Numbered from the stretch's first letter, positions 33,445 to 42,758 are shown. The stretch: DNA of 64,000 nt from Amycolatopsis albispora (GCF_003312875.1 NZ_CP015163.1:496001-560000), one strand, 5' to 3'. Translations and numbers: made by a program. The notes: generated by a model not told the origin, from the sequence alone.

Positions 33445-33576
33445 GAACCCACCGTATCCGGCATTCCGCCCGGGGCCGACCGCTCTTTCGCCCGGCTTTC
33501 GCTCCGGTTGCCCGCCGTTTTCGCGGGGCACTGCGACGCTCGCCGGACATGGACACGACCGGAAGGGCACCCCGTC

Positions 33577-34044
33577 ATGACTCTGCTCCCTCGCCTCGGT
33601 GAGAACACGCAGCAACTGGCGTCCGACATCGGCCTGCTGGTGCTGCGCCTCGCGATCGGCGTGGTCTTCATCGCCCACGGCTGGGGCGACGCCGCCCAGG
33701 ACGGTGGCGCCGCCGCGAACGTCGAGAACTACCGGGAGGCGGGCATTCCGCTGCCGGAGCTGTCCGCCTGGTTCGGCGCCTACCTGCAGTTGGTCGGCGG
33801 GATCCTGGTGCTGCTCGGCGCGCTCACCAGGTTGGTCTGCGCCGGGTTCGCGGTCATCATGGCCGGGGCGTTGATCTTCGTGCACGCGGGCGAGCCGCTG
33901 GTCCTCACCCCGGACGGCAGCGGCTCCGGGTTCGCGTTCATCATGCTCGCTGCGTCACTCGCCCTGCTGGGCACGGGCGCGGGCCGGTTCAGCACCGACC
34001 GGGCACTCATCACGCGGCGGACGCGGTCCAGCAGTGGTGCCTAA
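33577..34044 (+). CDS. DoxX-family membrane protein
   Basis: 155 residues with four hydrophobic helices: LLVLRLAIGVVFIAHGWGD, LQLVGGILVLLGALTRLV, FAVIMAGALIFVHAG and FAFIMLAASLALLGTGAGRF. This is the DoxX/SURF4-like pattern of quinol oxidase-related membrane proteins. GGAAGGG upstream supports the ATG at 33577. It is divergent from the two-component system. Function is not established beyond a likely redox or stress role. Confidence 0.85.
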   Translation: MTLLPRLGENTQQLASDIGLLVLRLAIGVVFIAHGWGDAAQDGGAAANVENYREAGIPLPELSAWFGAYLQLVGGILVLLGALTRLVCAGFAVIMAGALIFVHAGEPLVLTPDGSGSGFAFIMLAASLALLGTGAGRFSTDRALITRRTRSSSGA

Positions 34045-34116
34045 GCCCTGGATGAAGGCGTCTTCGGGTGATCAGTCCACTTTCGACGGTGCGTGCGTGG
34101 CGGTCGGTGCCGACGT

Positions 34117-34845
34117 TCAGGGCTGGTAGGTGCACAGTGCGCCGACGCTGTTGGACTGCTCCACGACCGTCTTGCCGTCGACGATGATCTTGCAGGTGTT
34201 GTCCTTGCTGTTCAGGTCGAAGTTGACCGGGGTGACGGTGACCGAGGTGAACGCCAGGTCGTCCATGGTGAGTGTCTGGCTCCAGGTTTTGCCCTTGTCG
34301 AGGACTTCCTGGGAGTTCGTGGTGAACCCGCTGCTCCACTGGACGTTCGACTTCGCGGCCGTGGTGACTTCCAGAACGATGGTGTGCTTGGCCGATTCCG
34401 CTTCCGCCGGGGCCGCGTTGGCGGGAGCGGCTTCCGGAGCCGCCGCGGTGTCGGCGACGACGGGCGGCGCGGCTGGGGTCGGCAGGCTGTTGGCCGTGTC
34501 GTTGACGGCCTTGCCGAACGCGGCGGTCCAGATGATGCAGATGACCAGCCCGATGGCCGACAGGGCGATCGCGGCGATGGCCATGCCCTTGTTGGTGGAC
34601 TGGCCCCGGTTCGCGCGCTGGAGCCCGATGACGCCGAAGATCAGTCCCAAGATCGTCAGCGGCCAGGCGACGATCCCGATCAGCGGGATGAAGGCGAAGA
34701 TCAGGCCGACCAAGCCCAGGACAAAACCGGCGGTACCGAGCCCGTTCCTGGGCTGGGACGGGGCCTGCATCACCGGGGGCGGCGTGGGGGCGTAGGACAC
34801 GGTTGCCTCTTTCAGCGGTGCGAATGCGGTCATGCTCTGCGCCAC
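34117..34845 (-). CDS. Membrane-anchored DUF4190/MmpS-like protein
   Basis: 242 residues. After a Pro-rich lead come two hydrophobic segments of the DUF4190 kind (GTAGFVLGLVGLIFAFIPLI with AWPLTILGLIFGVIGLQRAN; GMAIAAIALSAIGLVICIIW). An Ala/Pro linker (about residues 115-150) leads to an extracellular beta domain (HTIVLEVTTAAKSNVQW, CKIIVDGKTVVEQS, CTYQP) resembling MmpS-type accessory domains, with two Cys that can pair. Convergent with DoxX. Alternative start at the ATG 12 bases downstream. The 242 bases between it and the next gene hold a small stem (CCCGGC/GCCGGG) and AT-rich TTGAAAATTCAA at 34990-35001. Confidence 0.7.
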   Translation of the reverse strand: MAQSMTAFAPLKEATVSYAPTPPPVMQAPSQPRNGLGTAGFVLGLVGLIFAFIPLIGIVAWPLTILGLIFGVIGLQRANRGQSTNKGMAIAAIALSAIGLVICIIWTAAFGKAVNDTANSLPTPAAPPVVADTAAAPEAAPANAAPAEAESAKHTIVLEVTTAAKSNVQWSSGFTTNSQEVLDKGKTWSQTLTMDDLAFTSVTVTPVNFDLNSKDNTCKIIVDGKTVVEQSNSVGALCTYQP

Positions 34846-35088
34846 CCGTCGTCGGGACGGCCGCGCGCGTAACAGGGCCCGGCACCGTGCCGGGGTAACG
34901 ACCAGGAGTCGGGGTGATCAAGGCGGTGACCATTTCCGCTGGTGACCGCGCCGACGATCGACTCACTCTCGGTTACCCAGGCGGTAAAGTTGAAAATTCA
35001 AGTTCACCCGTACGGGCTACATTTCAATTGGTGCCGTCGAGTGCATCGCGGCTATGACAACCTGACGCCACCACCCAGGAGTACGCCC

Positions 35089-35550
35089 GTGAACCCTTCT
35101 CCGCCGAGAATCCGCGTCGCCGCCTACGTGATCCGCCGGCGACCGCGGCCTGAACTCCTGATCTTCGAGCACGTTGACTTTCCCGAAGCCGGACCACAGG
35201 TTCCGGCCGGAGGGGTGGAAGCCAACGAAGGTCTCCCGGAGGCCGTGGTGCGGGAAGTAGCAGAGGAAACGGGATTGACCGGCGTCACGCTCGTTCGCGC
35301 GTTGACAACCGAGGACAAGCCTCACCCCGAAACCGGACAACCACGCCGCACCACCTACTTCCACCTGGTGGCGCCCGCCGACACCGCCGACGAGTGGATC
35401 CATCGTGTCGAGGGGAGCGGCGGCGACACCGGCATGACGTTCGCCTGCCGCTTCCAGTCGCTTCCGTTGCCGCATCCGCTGGCTGACGGCCAGGACGCCT
35501 GGCTCGGCCTGATCGATCCACAGTCTCGTCCGCGCGCTTCCGGCACCTAG
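35089..35550 (+). CDS. NUDIX hydrolase
   Basis: 153 residues. The Nudix box is complete at 41-63 (GGVEANEGLPEAVV then REVAEETGL). Adjacent strands VAAYVIRRRPRPELLIFEH and TTYFHLVAPADT are typical. The GTG at 35089 follows AGGAG; the longer frame reaches 34942 but lacks a site. Single gene by position. Substrate not predictable. Confidence 0.88.
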   Translation: MNPSPPRIRVAAYVIRRRPRPELLIFEHVDFPEAGPQVPAGGVEANEGLPEAVVREVAEETGLTGVTLVRALTTEDKPHPETGQPRRTTYFHLVAPADTADEWIHRVEGSGGDTGMTFACRFQSLPLPHPLADGQDAWLGLIDPQSRPRASGT

Positions 35551-35556
35551 GCGCGG

Positions 35557-35946
35557 CTACCTGATGGGATCGCTGAGGTAGTCGATGCCGAACTCCGCGC
35601 ACCGGATTCGCAGCCGCCACCCCGATACCGGCTGGTCGGTGGTGCCGCTGAACACGGCCTTGAGCGCGCCCGTGGCCGTCCCGCCCAGGGTGGCGCTCTG
35701 CAGTCGGATGCTGGAGGTCGCCACCAGGTCGACATCGACCGTGAGCGGGATCCGGGTCACCGGCGGCTCCACGAGAAACCGCGGAGTGTCCGTGGTGCCC
35801 TGGTTGGCGCGCTCGATCACCAGCAAACAGACCAGTAGCGGCCCCGAGTTCAGCAATCCGCCATGCCAGGCTCGGTAGCCCTGACCAGCCAGTACCTGGG
35901 CAGGGGAGAGGAGCTGCCGGGGCGCCTCCCCGGTACTGGTGCTCAT
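35557..35946 (-). CDS. Unknown 129-residue protein
   Basis: Unrecognised. The C-terminal two thirds are beta-strand-like (RIPLTVDVDLVATSSIRLQS, GALKAVFSGTTDQPVSGWRL), and the N-terminal part has one short hydrophobic run (LLNSGPLLVCLLVIE). No signal peptide. It is convergent with the NUDIX gene and on the same strand as the TetR gene 47 bases upstream, with which it may be co-transcribed. Confidence 0.6.
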   Translation of the reverse strand: MSTSTGEAPRQLLSPAQVLAGQGYRAWHGGLLNSGPLLVCLLVIERANQGTTDTPRFLVEPPVTRIPLTVDVDLVATSSIRLQSATLGGTATGALKAVFSGTTDQPVSGWRLRIRCAEFGIDYLSDPIR

Positions 35947-35993
35947 GACCGCACTCTAGACCTCTCGTGTGGACCGGTGCGGTTCGCGAACCG

Positions 35994-36680
35994 TCATGGG
36001 GCGAGTTTTCGCAGCAACTCCAATAGGATGCCGCGTTCGCCAGCGGTCAGTTCGGGCGTCCGGCGTGATGACAGCGTCGCCAGCAAGGCGCGTGCCAACT
36101 GCGCTGAGGCGGCCTCGTCACCCCCTGGGGAATCCTGCGGGTGGAGCACGGCGCCGAACACCGCATCGCGCATACGCTCGGACAGGCCCGCGGTGCCCGG
36201 TCCGTCCGGAGTGGACAGCAGGCTGAGGGTGGTGCCCACCGACCCGGTGTGGATCAGCGTGGCGGCCTGTTCCGGTGGCAGCCGCAGCCTGCCCGCCTCG
36301 GCCAGCCGGTCGAGGATGCCGACGAGCACGCGGTGCCCTTCACGCGCCGCCGGTCGGGTTTCGGCGTTCGGGGTGCCGTACATCAGCCGGTAGAAGGCCG
36401 GGTGCGCCAGGCCGAAGCCGACGTGGTCGGTCCAGCCCCGGCGGAGGTCGGCCAATGGGTCCGCGGACGGCTTGCGGCTGCGCTTGGTGCCCAGGTAACG
36501 CCGGAAACCCTCTTCCGCCACGGCTTCGAACAGGGAGTTCTTGTCGCCGAAGTGGTGGTAGACGGTCGGCGCGGTGACGCCGGCCGCCTGGCACACGTCC
36601 CGGATCGAAACCTGCTCCGCGCCGGTGTGCTCCAGCAGCGCGGCGGTGGCGTCGAGGATCTGCTGCCGCGTGTCGTTCAT
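35994..36680 (-). CDS. TetR-family transcriptional regulator
   Basis: 228 residues. The helix-turn-helix is GAEQVSIRDVCQAAGVTAPT and VYHHFGDKNSLFEAV; the C-terminal ligand domain is helical (HVGFGLAHPAFYRLMYGTPN). It is divergent from the aldehyde oxidase genes across 95 bases that contain a perfect 9-base inverted repeat over the likely transcription start, so it should repress them. The inducer is probably an aldehyde or related compound (inference). Confidence 0.92.
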   Translation of the reverse strand: MNDTRQQILDATAALLEHTGAEQVSIRDVCQAAGVTAPTVYHHFGDKNSLFEAVAEEGFRRYLGTKRSRKPSADPLADLRRGWTDHVGFGLAHPAFYRLMYGTPNAETRPAAREGHRVLVGILDRLAEAGRLRLPPEQAATLIHTGSVGTTLSLLSTPDGPGTAGLSERMRDAVFGAVLHPQDSPGGDEAASAQLARALLATLSSRRTPELTAGERGILLELLRKLAP

Positions 36681-36702
36681 GTAGCGACTGTATAGGACGC
36701 CC

Positions 36703-36766
36703 TTGCCATTCCTTTAACCGTGTTATATACCTAACGGCGATACACCACCTCTTGTAACGCCGTTAG
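36703..36766 (+). promoter_or_regulatory. paoABC-type promoter with TetR operator
   Basis: TTGCCA (36703-36708) and TATACC (36726-36731) have a 17-base spacer. CTAACGGCG (36731-36739) and CGCCGTTAG (36758-36766) are perfect 9-base inverted arms that start at the -10 edge and cover the transcription start. This places a TetR-type operator where it would block the promoter. Confidence 0.65.
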
Positions 36767-36775
36767 GCAGAGGAG

Positions 36776-37402
36776 ATGCCGGTGAGCAACGACCCCGCAC
36801 CCGAGAAAGCGGCCCACACGCGCCGCACCGTGCTCAAGTCCACCGCGGCGGCCGCGGCCGGGAGCGTCGCGGCCGCCCACCTCCCCGCGGGCGCGGTGGC
36901 GGCCGAGCCGTCGCACACGATCGCCGGGGGAGAGCAGGTGGAGATCACCCTTTCGGTCAACGGGCAGCGGCGGCCGGTGGTCGTCGAGCCGCGGGTGACC
37001 CTGCTGGACGCGCTGCGCGAGCGGCTCGGCCTGACCGGCACCAAGAAGGGCTGCGACCGCGGCGAGTGCGGCGCGTGCACGGTCCTGGCCGACGGCGACC
37101 GGATCAACGCCTGCCTGACCCTGGCCGTGATGCGGCAGGACGCCGAGATCACCACGGTGGAAGGCCTGGCGCGCGGTGAGGAACTGCACCCGGTGCAGGC
37201 GGCGTTCATCCGGCACGACGCGTTCCAGTGCGGTGCCTGCACCCCTGGTCAGGTCGTCTCCGCGGTGGCCTGCGTCGCCGAGGGGCACACCGGCTCCGAC
37301 GCGGAGATCCGCGAATGGATGAGCGGCAACCTCTGCCGCTGCGCCGCGTACCAGAACATCGTGGCCGCCGTCGCCGACGCCGCCAAGGAGGCGCGGCGAT
37401 GA
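36776..37402 (+). CDS. paoA: Aldehyde oxidase [2Fe-2S] subunit (PaoA-like)
   Basis: 208 residues with a Tat-type signal (HTRRTVLKSTAAAAAGSVAA). The iron-sulfur sites are GCDRGECGACTVLADG with NACLTL, then FQCGACTPGQVV and NLCRCAAYQ. Two in-frame starts exist: ATG 36776, and GTG 36782, which has better spacing from AGGAG. It is the first gene of a three-gene operon and its stop overlaps the next gene (ATGA). The exported arrangement matches periplasmic PaoABC, in which this subunit carries the complex out. Confidence 0.88.
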   Translation: MPVSNDPAPEKAAHTRRTVLKSTAAAAAGSVAAAHLPAGAVAAEPSHTIAGGEQVEITLSVNGQRRPVVVEPRVTLLDALRERLGLTGTKKGCDRGECGACTVLADGDRINACLTLAVMRQDAEITTVEGLARGEELHPVQAAFIRHDAFQCGACTPGQVVSAVACVAEGHTGSDAEIREWMSGNLCRCAAYQNIVAAVADAAKEARR

Positions 37403-38376
37403 GGGCCTTCGGTTACACGGTCGCGAGAACGCCCGCCGAGGCCGTCCGTGCCATCGGCACCCCGGGCTCGGCGTTCGTGGCGGGCGGTACGGACCTGCTG
37501 AACCTGATGCGCGACGGCGTCCAGGGCCACGACCACCTGGTCGACGTCAACCGGCTCGCCCTCGGTGAGGTCACGGCCGACAACGGCGTGCTGCGTGTCG
37601 GCGCGCTCGCCAGGATGCGCCAGGTCGCCGAACACCCGTGGGTGCGGCAGGAGTTCCCGGTGCTGTCGGAGGCACTGCTCGCGTCGGCGTCCCCGCAGGT
37701 CCGCACCATGGCCGCGATCGGCGGGAACCTGTTGCAGCGCACCAGGTGCGGCTACTTCCGGGACACCGGCTCCGCGTGCAACAAGCGGGTCCCCGGCAGC
37801 GGGTGCCCGGCCCTCACCGGGCACAACCGGGGGCACGCGATCCTCGGTGGCGGCGAGCACTGCATCGCCACGCATCCGTCCGACCTGGCGGTGGCGCTGA
37901 CCGCGCTGGACGCGACCGTGCACCTGCTCGGCCCGGACGGCGAACGGGCCGTCCCCATCGCCGAGTTCTACCTGCTCCCCGGCACCACCCCGGACCGGGA
38001 GACCGCCTTGCGCCCCGGGGAACTCATCACCCGGGTGGAGGTGCCACGCACGCCAGTCGCCGCGACCTCGCGTTACCTCAAGCTGCGTGACCGGGCCACC
38101 TTCGAATTCGCCGTCGTGTCGGTCGCGGCGGCGCTGCGGATGGGAGGCGGGGTCGTCGAGGACGTGCGGCTGGCGTTCGGTGGCATCGGCACGCGCCCGT
38201 GGCGGGATTCCCGCGTCGAAGCGGCGTTGCGCGGCAGGCCGCTGACCGAAGCGGCGATCACCGAAGCGGGCCGCGTCCTGGTCCAGGACGCGGATCCGCG
38301 TGAGGACAACGGATTCAAGGTCGAACTTGTCCAGCGTGCGCTGGCGAGCATCCTCAGCGAGTTGGGAGGCGTGTGA
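37399..38376 (+). CDS. paoB: Aldehyde oxidase FAD/[4Fe-4S] subunit (PaoB-like)
   Basis: 325 residues. The FAD-binding signatures are FVAGGTDLLNLM (27-37) and MAAIGGNLLQR (104-114). Four Cys at 117, 127, 136 and 155 lie in the loop that in PaoB-type subunits holds an extra [4Fe-4S] cluster, absent from xanthine dehydrogenase. The ATG overlaps the paoA stop and its own stop overlaps paoC (GTGA). It relays electrons from the [2Fe-2S] subunit to FAD. Confidence 0.9.
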   Translation: MRAFGYTVARTPAEAVRAIGTPGSAFVAGGTDLLNLMRDGVQGHDHLVDVNRLALGEVTADNGVLRVGALARMRQVAEHPWVRQEFPVLSEALLASASPQVRTMAAIGGNLLQRTRCGYFRDTGSACNKRVPGSGCPALTGHNRGHAILGGGEHCIATHPSDLAVALTALDATVHLLGPDGERAVPIAEFYLLPGTTPDRETALRPGELITRVEVPRTPVAATSRYLKLRDRATFEFAVVSVAAALRMGGGVVEDVRLAFGGIGTRPWRDSRVEAALRGRPLTEAAITEAGRVLVQDADPREDNGFKVELVQRALASILSELGGV

Positions 38377-40529
38377 TGAGCGGACTGATCGGCCGCGGAG
38401 TGGAACGGGTCGACGGCCGGGCGAAGGTCACCGGCGCGGCCCGCTACGCCGCGGACAACGAGGTAACCGGTGTGCTGCACGGCTTCCTGGTGCTGAGCAC
38501 GGTCGCGAGCGGGGAGATCACCGAACTCGACACGACCGCGGCACTGGCCGCACCCGGCGTCGTCGCGGTCTGCACGCATCAGAACCTGCCGCCGCTGACG
38601 CTGCCGGCCTTCCCGTACCTCAAGGGTTTCCTGCCACTGCACGACACCCGGATACACCACAATGGACAGCCGATCGCCTACGTGGTGGCCGCAACGCTGG
38701 AGCAGGCACAGGAAGCGGCGAACCTGGTGCGGGTCGGCTACCGCGCCGAACGACCGGTCGCGCACCTCGCCGCCGCGCTCGGCGAGGCGTTCCTGCCGGA
38801 CCCGTTCCGTGAGCGGCCCAACGAGATCTCCCGCGGTGACGCCGAAGCGGCGATCGAGCGGGCCGAAGTTCGGGTCGAGCAGAGCTACAGCTCGCCGATG
38901 ATGCACCACAACCCGATCGAGCCGCACACCACCACCGCGGTCTGGAACGGCAACTCGCTGACGCTGTACGAGAGCGCGCAGGGCGTGGTGTTCACCCGCG
39001 CGGTCGTGGCGAAGGCGTTCGAGAAGTTCGGCGTGCGGCAGGAGGACGTCCGGATCGTTTCGCCCTACCTGGGCGGTGGCTTCGGCGCCAAGGGACCGAC
39101 CTGGTCCCACACCCTGATCAACGCGGCGGCGGCGCGGATGCTCGGGCGCCCGGTCAAGCTCGTGCTGACCAGGGCGCAGATGTACACCATGAACGGCCAC
39201 CGCGCCGAGTACCGCCGGAGCCTGCGACTCGGTGCCACGAGGCGCGGCAGGCTGACCGCCATCGTCGACACCAGCACCGCGCAACTGACCCGCACCGAGA
39301 CGAACATCCTGAACAGCAGCGAATCCACCGTCCACCTCTACGCCTGCCCGAATGTCCACGTGCGGCAGCTGGGGGCGAGGCTGGACCTGCCGTCGTCGAG
39401 CTACATGCGCTCACCGGAGACGACCGCGCACTTCGGGCTCGAAACCGCGATGGACGAATTGAGCCACGAACTCGGCGTCGACCCGGTGGAGCTGCGGTTG
39501 CGCCACCACCCGACGGCGGGCTCGCACCTGGCGGACTGTTACCGGCTCGCGGGCAACGCGTTCGGCTGGGACCGGCGTGATCCGCGCCCGCGGTCCATGC
39601 GGGACGGTGACGAGTACGTCGGCTGGGGCGTGGCGACCGAGGTGCACACCTACTCGGCGTTCCCGTCCACCGTCGCGCTCGCCATCGGCGTGGACGGGCG
39701 GGCCACCCTGCGCGCGGCCACCCAGGAGATCGGCACCGGCACCTACACGGTGCTCACCCAGGTCGCCGCCGACCGGCTCGGCATGCCGATGGACCAGGTC
39801 ACGACGCTGCTCGGCGACACGGCCTTTCCGCCGGCCGCGCTGTCCGCCGCATCCGCCACGATGCCCAGCGTGATCGGCTCGGTGTCCCGCGCGGCGGAGA
39901 ACGCGCGTGACGCCGTGGTCGCGATCGCCGTGGCCGACCCGCGTTCGCCGCTGCACGGCGTTCCCGCGGCGGACGTCGTCGCCGAGCACGGCCAGCTGTT
40001 CGCCCGCGGCGACCGCGACCGGCGGGACAGCTACCGCGACGTGGTGGCCCGTCACGGTCAGGCCGTCGAAGTGACCGGCAGCGTGCTGAACACGGCCGGG
40101 CACTCGTACGGCGCGGTGTTCGTGGAGGTCCGGTTCGAGCCGAAGCTCGCCGCGTTGCGCGTGAGCCGGGTGGTGGCGGCGTACGATCCCGGCCGGGTGC
40201 TCAACCACCGGACCGCACGCGGCCAGGTGATCGGCGGGGTCACCTGGGGCATCGGTTTCGCGCTGATGGAGCGCACGGTGGTGGACCGCGACACGGCGAG
40301 GGTGGTCAACGCGAACCTGTCCGGCTACCTGGTGCCGGTCAACGCCGACACGCCGTCGGTCGAGGCGTTCTTCGTGGACCGCCCGGATCCGAACAGCACC
40401 GCGCTCAACGCCCGCGGGTTCGGCGAAACCCCGGGTACGGGGGTGCCCGCCGCGATCGGCAACGCGATCTTCCACGCCACCGGCCGCCGCCTCCGCGACG
40501 TCCCCTTCACCCGTGACAAGCTGCTGTGA
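38373..40529 (+). CDS. paoC: Aldehyde oxidase molybdopterin subunit (PaoC-like)
   Basis: 718 residues. Motifs include SPMMHHNPIEPHTTTAVW, PYLGGGFGAKGP and the C-terminal RGFGETPGTGVPAAIGNAIF, with the catalytic Glu685 in place. There is no signal peptide, as expected for a subunit exported with PaoA. GTG 38373 and ATG 38376 are both possible starts. No PaoD/XdhC cofactor-insertion gene follows, so that factor must be encoded elsewhere. Likely converts aromatic or other aldehydes to acids. Confidence 0.9.
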   Translation: MMSGLIGRGVERVDGRAKVTGAARYAADNEVTGVLHGFLVLSTVASGEITELDTTAALAAPGVVAVCTHQNLPPLTLPAFPYLKGFLPLHDTRIHHNGQPIAYVVAATLEQAQEAANLVRVGYRAERPVAHLAAALGEAFLPDPFRERPNEISRGDAEAAIERAEVRVEQSYSSPMMHHNPIEPHTTTAVWNGNSLTLYESAQGVVFTRAVVAKAFEKFGVRQEDVRIVSPYLGGGFGAKGPTWSHTLINAAAARMLGRPVKLVLTRAQMYTMNGHRAEYRRSLRLGATRRGRLTAIVDTSTAQLTRTETNILNSSESTVHLYACPNVHVRQLGARLDLPSSSYMRSPETTAHFGLETAMDELSHELGVDPVELRLRHHPTAGSHLADCYRLAGNAFGWDRRDPRPRSMRDGDEYVGWGVATEVHTYSAFPSTVALAIGVDGRATLRAATQEIGTGTYTVLTQVAADRLGMPMDQVTTLLGDTAFPPAALSAASATMPSVIGSVSRAAENARDAVVAIAVADPRSPLHGVPAADVVAEHGQLFARGDRDRRDSYRDVVARHGQAVEVTGSVLNTAGHSYGAVFVEVRFEPKLAALRVSRVVAAYDPGRVLNHRTARGQVIGGVTWGIGFALMERTVVDRDTARVVNANLSGYLVPVNADTPSVEAFFVDRPDPNSTALNARGFGETPGTGVPAAIGNAIFHATGRRLRDVPFTRDKLL

Positions 40530-40681
40530 CGCGGCTCGTCACGACGACCTCGACACGCCGGCCCGGCTGGCCGCTCGACCGTCCGTCCAGAGTGGACAGT
40601 CTGCTGGGCTCCGATCGCGGGTTTGTTTTGAGCGGGCCGTGTCCGGGTATCGAGGGGGTGGCCACGAACAAGGGGGTGCCC

Positions 40682-41668
40682 ATGCCCGGATGCCGGATCG
40701 GGTTTGTCGGGGCGGGCGGGGTTGCCGCCCGGCACGCGGACACGCTCGCCGCCTTCGGGGACGTCGAGCTGGTCGCGGTGACCGACGTCGACGGCCGCCG
40801 GGCGCGGGCGTTCGCCGAGGAACGGGGTGTGCGTGCGGTTCCCGGGGTGGAGCAGCTGATCGACACCGGGGTGGACGCGGTGTATGTGTGCGTGCCGCCG
40901 TTCTCGCACGGGCCCGTGGAGAAAGCCGTGGCCGCCGCCGGGCTCGCGGTGTTCGTGGAGAAGCCGATCGGGCTGGACTGCGGCGAAGCCGAGCAGACCG
41001 CGCGATTGCTGGAAGAAGCCGGTGTGGTGACGTCGGCGGGGTACCACTGGCGGTATTCCGACGGGGTCACGCGCGCCCGTGAAGCCGTGCGGGACACCTC
41101 GGTGCGGCTGGCCGTCGGGGCCTGGCTGGACAAGGTGCCCCCGGTCCGGTGGTGGACCAGCCGCGCCCAGTCCGGCGGGCAGGTCGTGGAGCAGGCCGTG
41201 CACGTGCTCGACCTGGCCAGGCTGATGGTCGGCGAGGTGGTGGAGGTGCACGCGATGGGCGACGGGCAGCCCCCGGACGCGCCCGGCGCCGACGTCGACG
41301 GCGCGACGGTGGTGAACCTGCGCTTCGCCGGTGGGGCGGTCGGCACGCTGGCCGCGACCTGCTTGCTCGGCTGGAAGCACCGGGTGGGGCTGGAGGTCTA
41401 CGCCGCCGACCTGGCGGTGTCGATCACCGAGGACGCGGTCGAGGTGGCCGGGCGGTCCGGCGAGTCCGAGGTGCGGCGGCTGGATCCGGCGCTGGCCAAG
41501 CAGGCCGCCGACCGGGCGTTCGTGGACGCGGTGCTGGGCCGGGGCGGCAACATCCGCGCGCCGTACGCGGACGCGGTCCGCACCCAGCGGCTCGCCTGCG
41601 CGGTCGCGGACTCCGCCGCCCGCGGAGTCGCCGTGAAACTGGAGGAGCACGCCCATGCCAGCGGATAG
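40682..41668 (+). CDS. Gfo/Idh/MocA-family oxidoreductase
   Basis: 328 residues. N-terminal Rossmann motif IGFVGAGGVAARHADTL, the catalytic EKP motif in VFVEKPIGL, and a C-terminal half with VVEQAVHVLDLARLM. AAGGGGG supports the ATG at 40682. It overlaps the downstream dehydrogenase gene by 14 bases. Such pairs often act together on sugars, inositols or amino-sugar derivatives; the substrate is not predictable. Confidence 0.88.
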   Translation: MPGCRIGFVGAGGVAARHADTLAAFGDVELVAVTDVDGRRARAFAEERGVRAVPGVEQLIDTGVDAVYVCVPPFSHGPVEKAVAAAGLAVFVEKPIGLDCGEAEQTARLLEEAGVVTSAGYHWRYSDGVTRAREAVRDTSVRLAVGAWLDKVPPVRWWTSRAQSGGQVVEQAVHVLDLARLMVGEVVEVHAMGDGQPPDAPGADVDGATVVNLRFAGGAVGTLAATCLLGWKHRVGLEVYAADLAVSITEDAVEVAGRSGESEVRRLDPALAKQAADRAFVDAVLGRGGNIRAPYADAVRTQRLACAVADSAARGVAVKLEEHAHASG

Positions 41669-42758
41669 CCGGATGCTCGTGGTGGAGGAACCCGGCGTGG
41701 TCGGGTTCCGGCCCGCGCCACCGGAGGAACGGCCGGAGGACGGCACCTTCGACGTCGAGGCCGTCTACAGTGGACTTTCCGCGGGCACGGAGCTGGCCTT
41801 CGTCAAGGGAACCCACCCGCAGCTCACCCGCGGCTGGGACGCGGAACTGGGCCTGTTCGGCGGGCCCGGGGCCGGGTATCCGGTGCTGCGCTGGGGTTAC
41901 CTGCAGGTCGGCCGGATCGTGGCGAGCCGGACGCCGGCGTTCGGCACCGGTGAACTGGTGGCGATGACCTACGGCCACCGCGAGCACTACCGGGCCGACC
42001 CGCTGGCCGACCACGTGGTGGTGCTGCCGGACGACCTCGATCCGCTGCTGGGCATCTACGCCGCGCACATGGGACCCATCTGCGCCAACGGCCTGCTGCA
42101 CGCGGCGGCGGAGCTGCACGGCACCGGCGTCCGGTCGCTCGGGGACGGGGTGACCGGCCTGCGGGTGGCCGTGACCGGCGCCGGGGTGGTCGGATTGCTG
42201 ACCGCGTTGTTCGCGCGGTCGCACGGGGCACGCGAGGTGGTGGTGGTCGATCCGACCCCGCAGCGGCGCGAGGTCGCCGGGAAACTGGGCTTCGCCACGC
42301 TCGACCCGGACACCGAGGACGTGGCCACCGTGCTCAAGACCCGCTGGCGGCACCGGCCCGGCGACCGGGGCGCCGACGTGGTGTTCCAGTGCCGGGGCCA
42401 GGCCGCTTCCCTCGGCCTGGCGTTGCGGCTGCTGCGGCCGCAGGGCGCCGTCATCGACCTGGCGTTCTACCAGGAAGGCGCGGACGCCGTGCGGCTCGGC
42501 GAGGAGTTCCACCACAACGGGCTTTCGCTGCGTTGCGCCCAGATCGGCCGGATGCCGCGCGGGCTGGCGCACACCTGGGACCGCGAACGCCTCTCGGCCG
42601 AGACGATCGAACTCCTGCGTGCCGAAGGCGACGCCATCCGGCAGCACCTCATCACCGACCTGGTGCCGTTCGAGGTGGCGCCCGAGTTGATCACCGCGCT
42701 CGCCGAACGGCGGCGGCACGTGCTGCAGGCGGTCTTCACGTTCCCGGCGTCGCGCTGA
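41655..42758 (+). CDS. MDR-family (zinc-dehydrogenase-like) oxidoreductase
   Basis: 367 residues. The GroES-like N-terminal domain (YSGLSAGTELAFVKG) lacks the usual catalytic-zinc Cys/His set, and the Rossmann domain is VAVTGAGVVGLLTALFARS with Asp at the end of the second strand (VVVVDPTP), suiting NAD. Resembles BchC-like dehydrogenases of the MDR superfamily. Translation is coupled to the Gfo/Idh gene. Its 3' end overlaps the convergent glycosyltransferase by 23 bases. Confidence 0.82.
   Translation: MPADSRMLVVEEPGVVGFRPAPPEERPEDGTFDVEAVYSGLSAGTELAFVKGTHPQLTRGWDAELGLFGGPGAGYPVLRWGYLQVGRIVASRTPAFGTGELVAMTYGHREHYRADPLADHVVVLPDDLDPLLGIYAAHMGPICANGLLHAAAELHGTGVRSLGDGVTGLRVAVTGAGVVGLLTALFARSHGAREVVVVDPTPQRREVAGKLGFATLDPDTEDVATVLKTRWRHRPGDRGADVVFQCRGQAASLGLALRLLRPQGAVIDLAFYQEGADAVRLGEEFHHNGLSLRCAQIGRMPRGLAHTWDRERLSAETIELLRAEGDAIRQHLITDLVPFEVAPELITALAERRRHVLQAVFTFPASR

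Noticed and set aside
35557..35946. The 129-residue unknown gene as an antitoxin of a toxin-antitoxin pair with the TetR gene.
   Set aside because: No toxin-like partner, and the TetR gene clearly faces the aldehyde oxidase operon.
41655..42758. Canonical zinc alcohol dehydrogenase.
   Set aside because: The catalytic Cys and structural Cys quartet are absent, so only the MDR fold is claimed.
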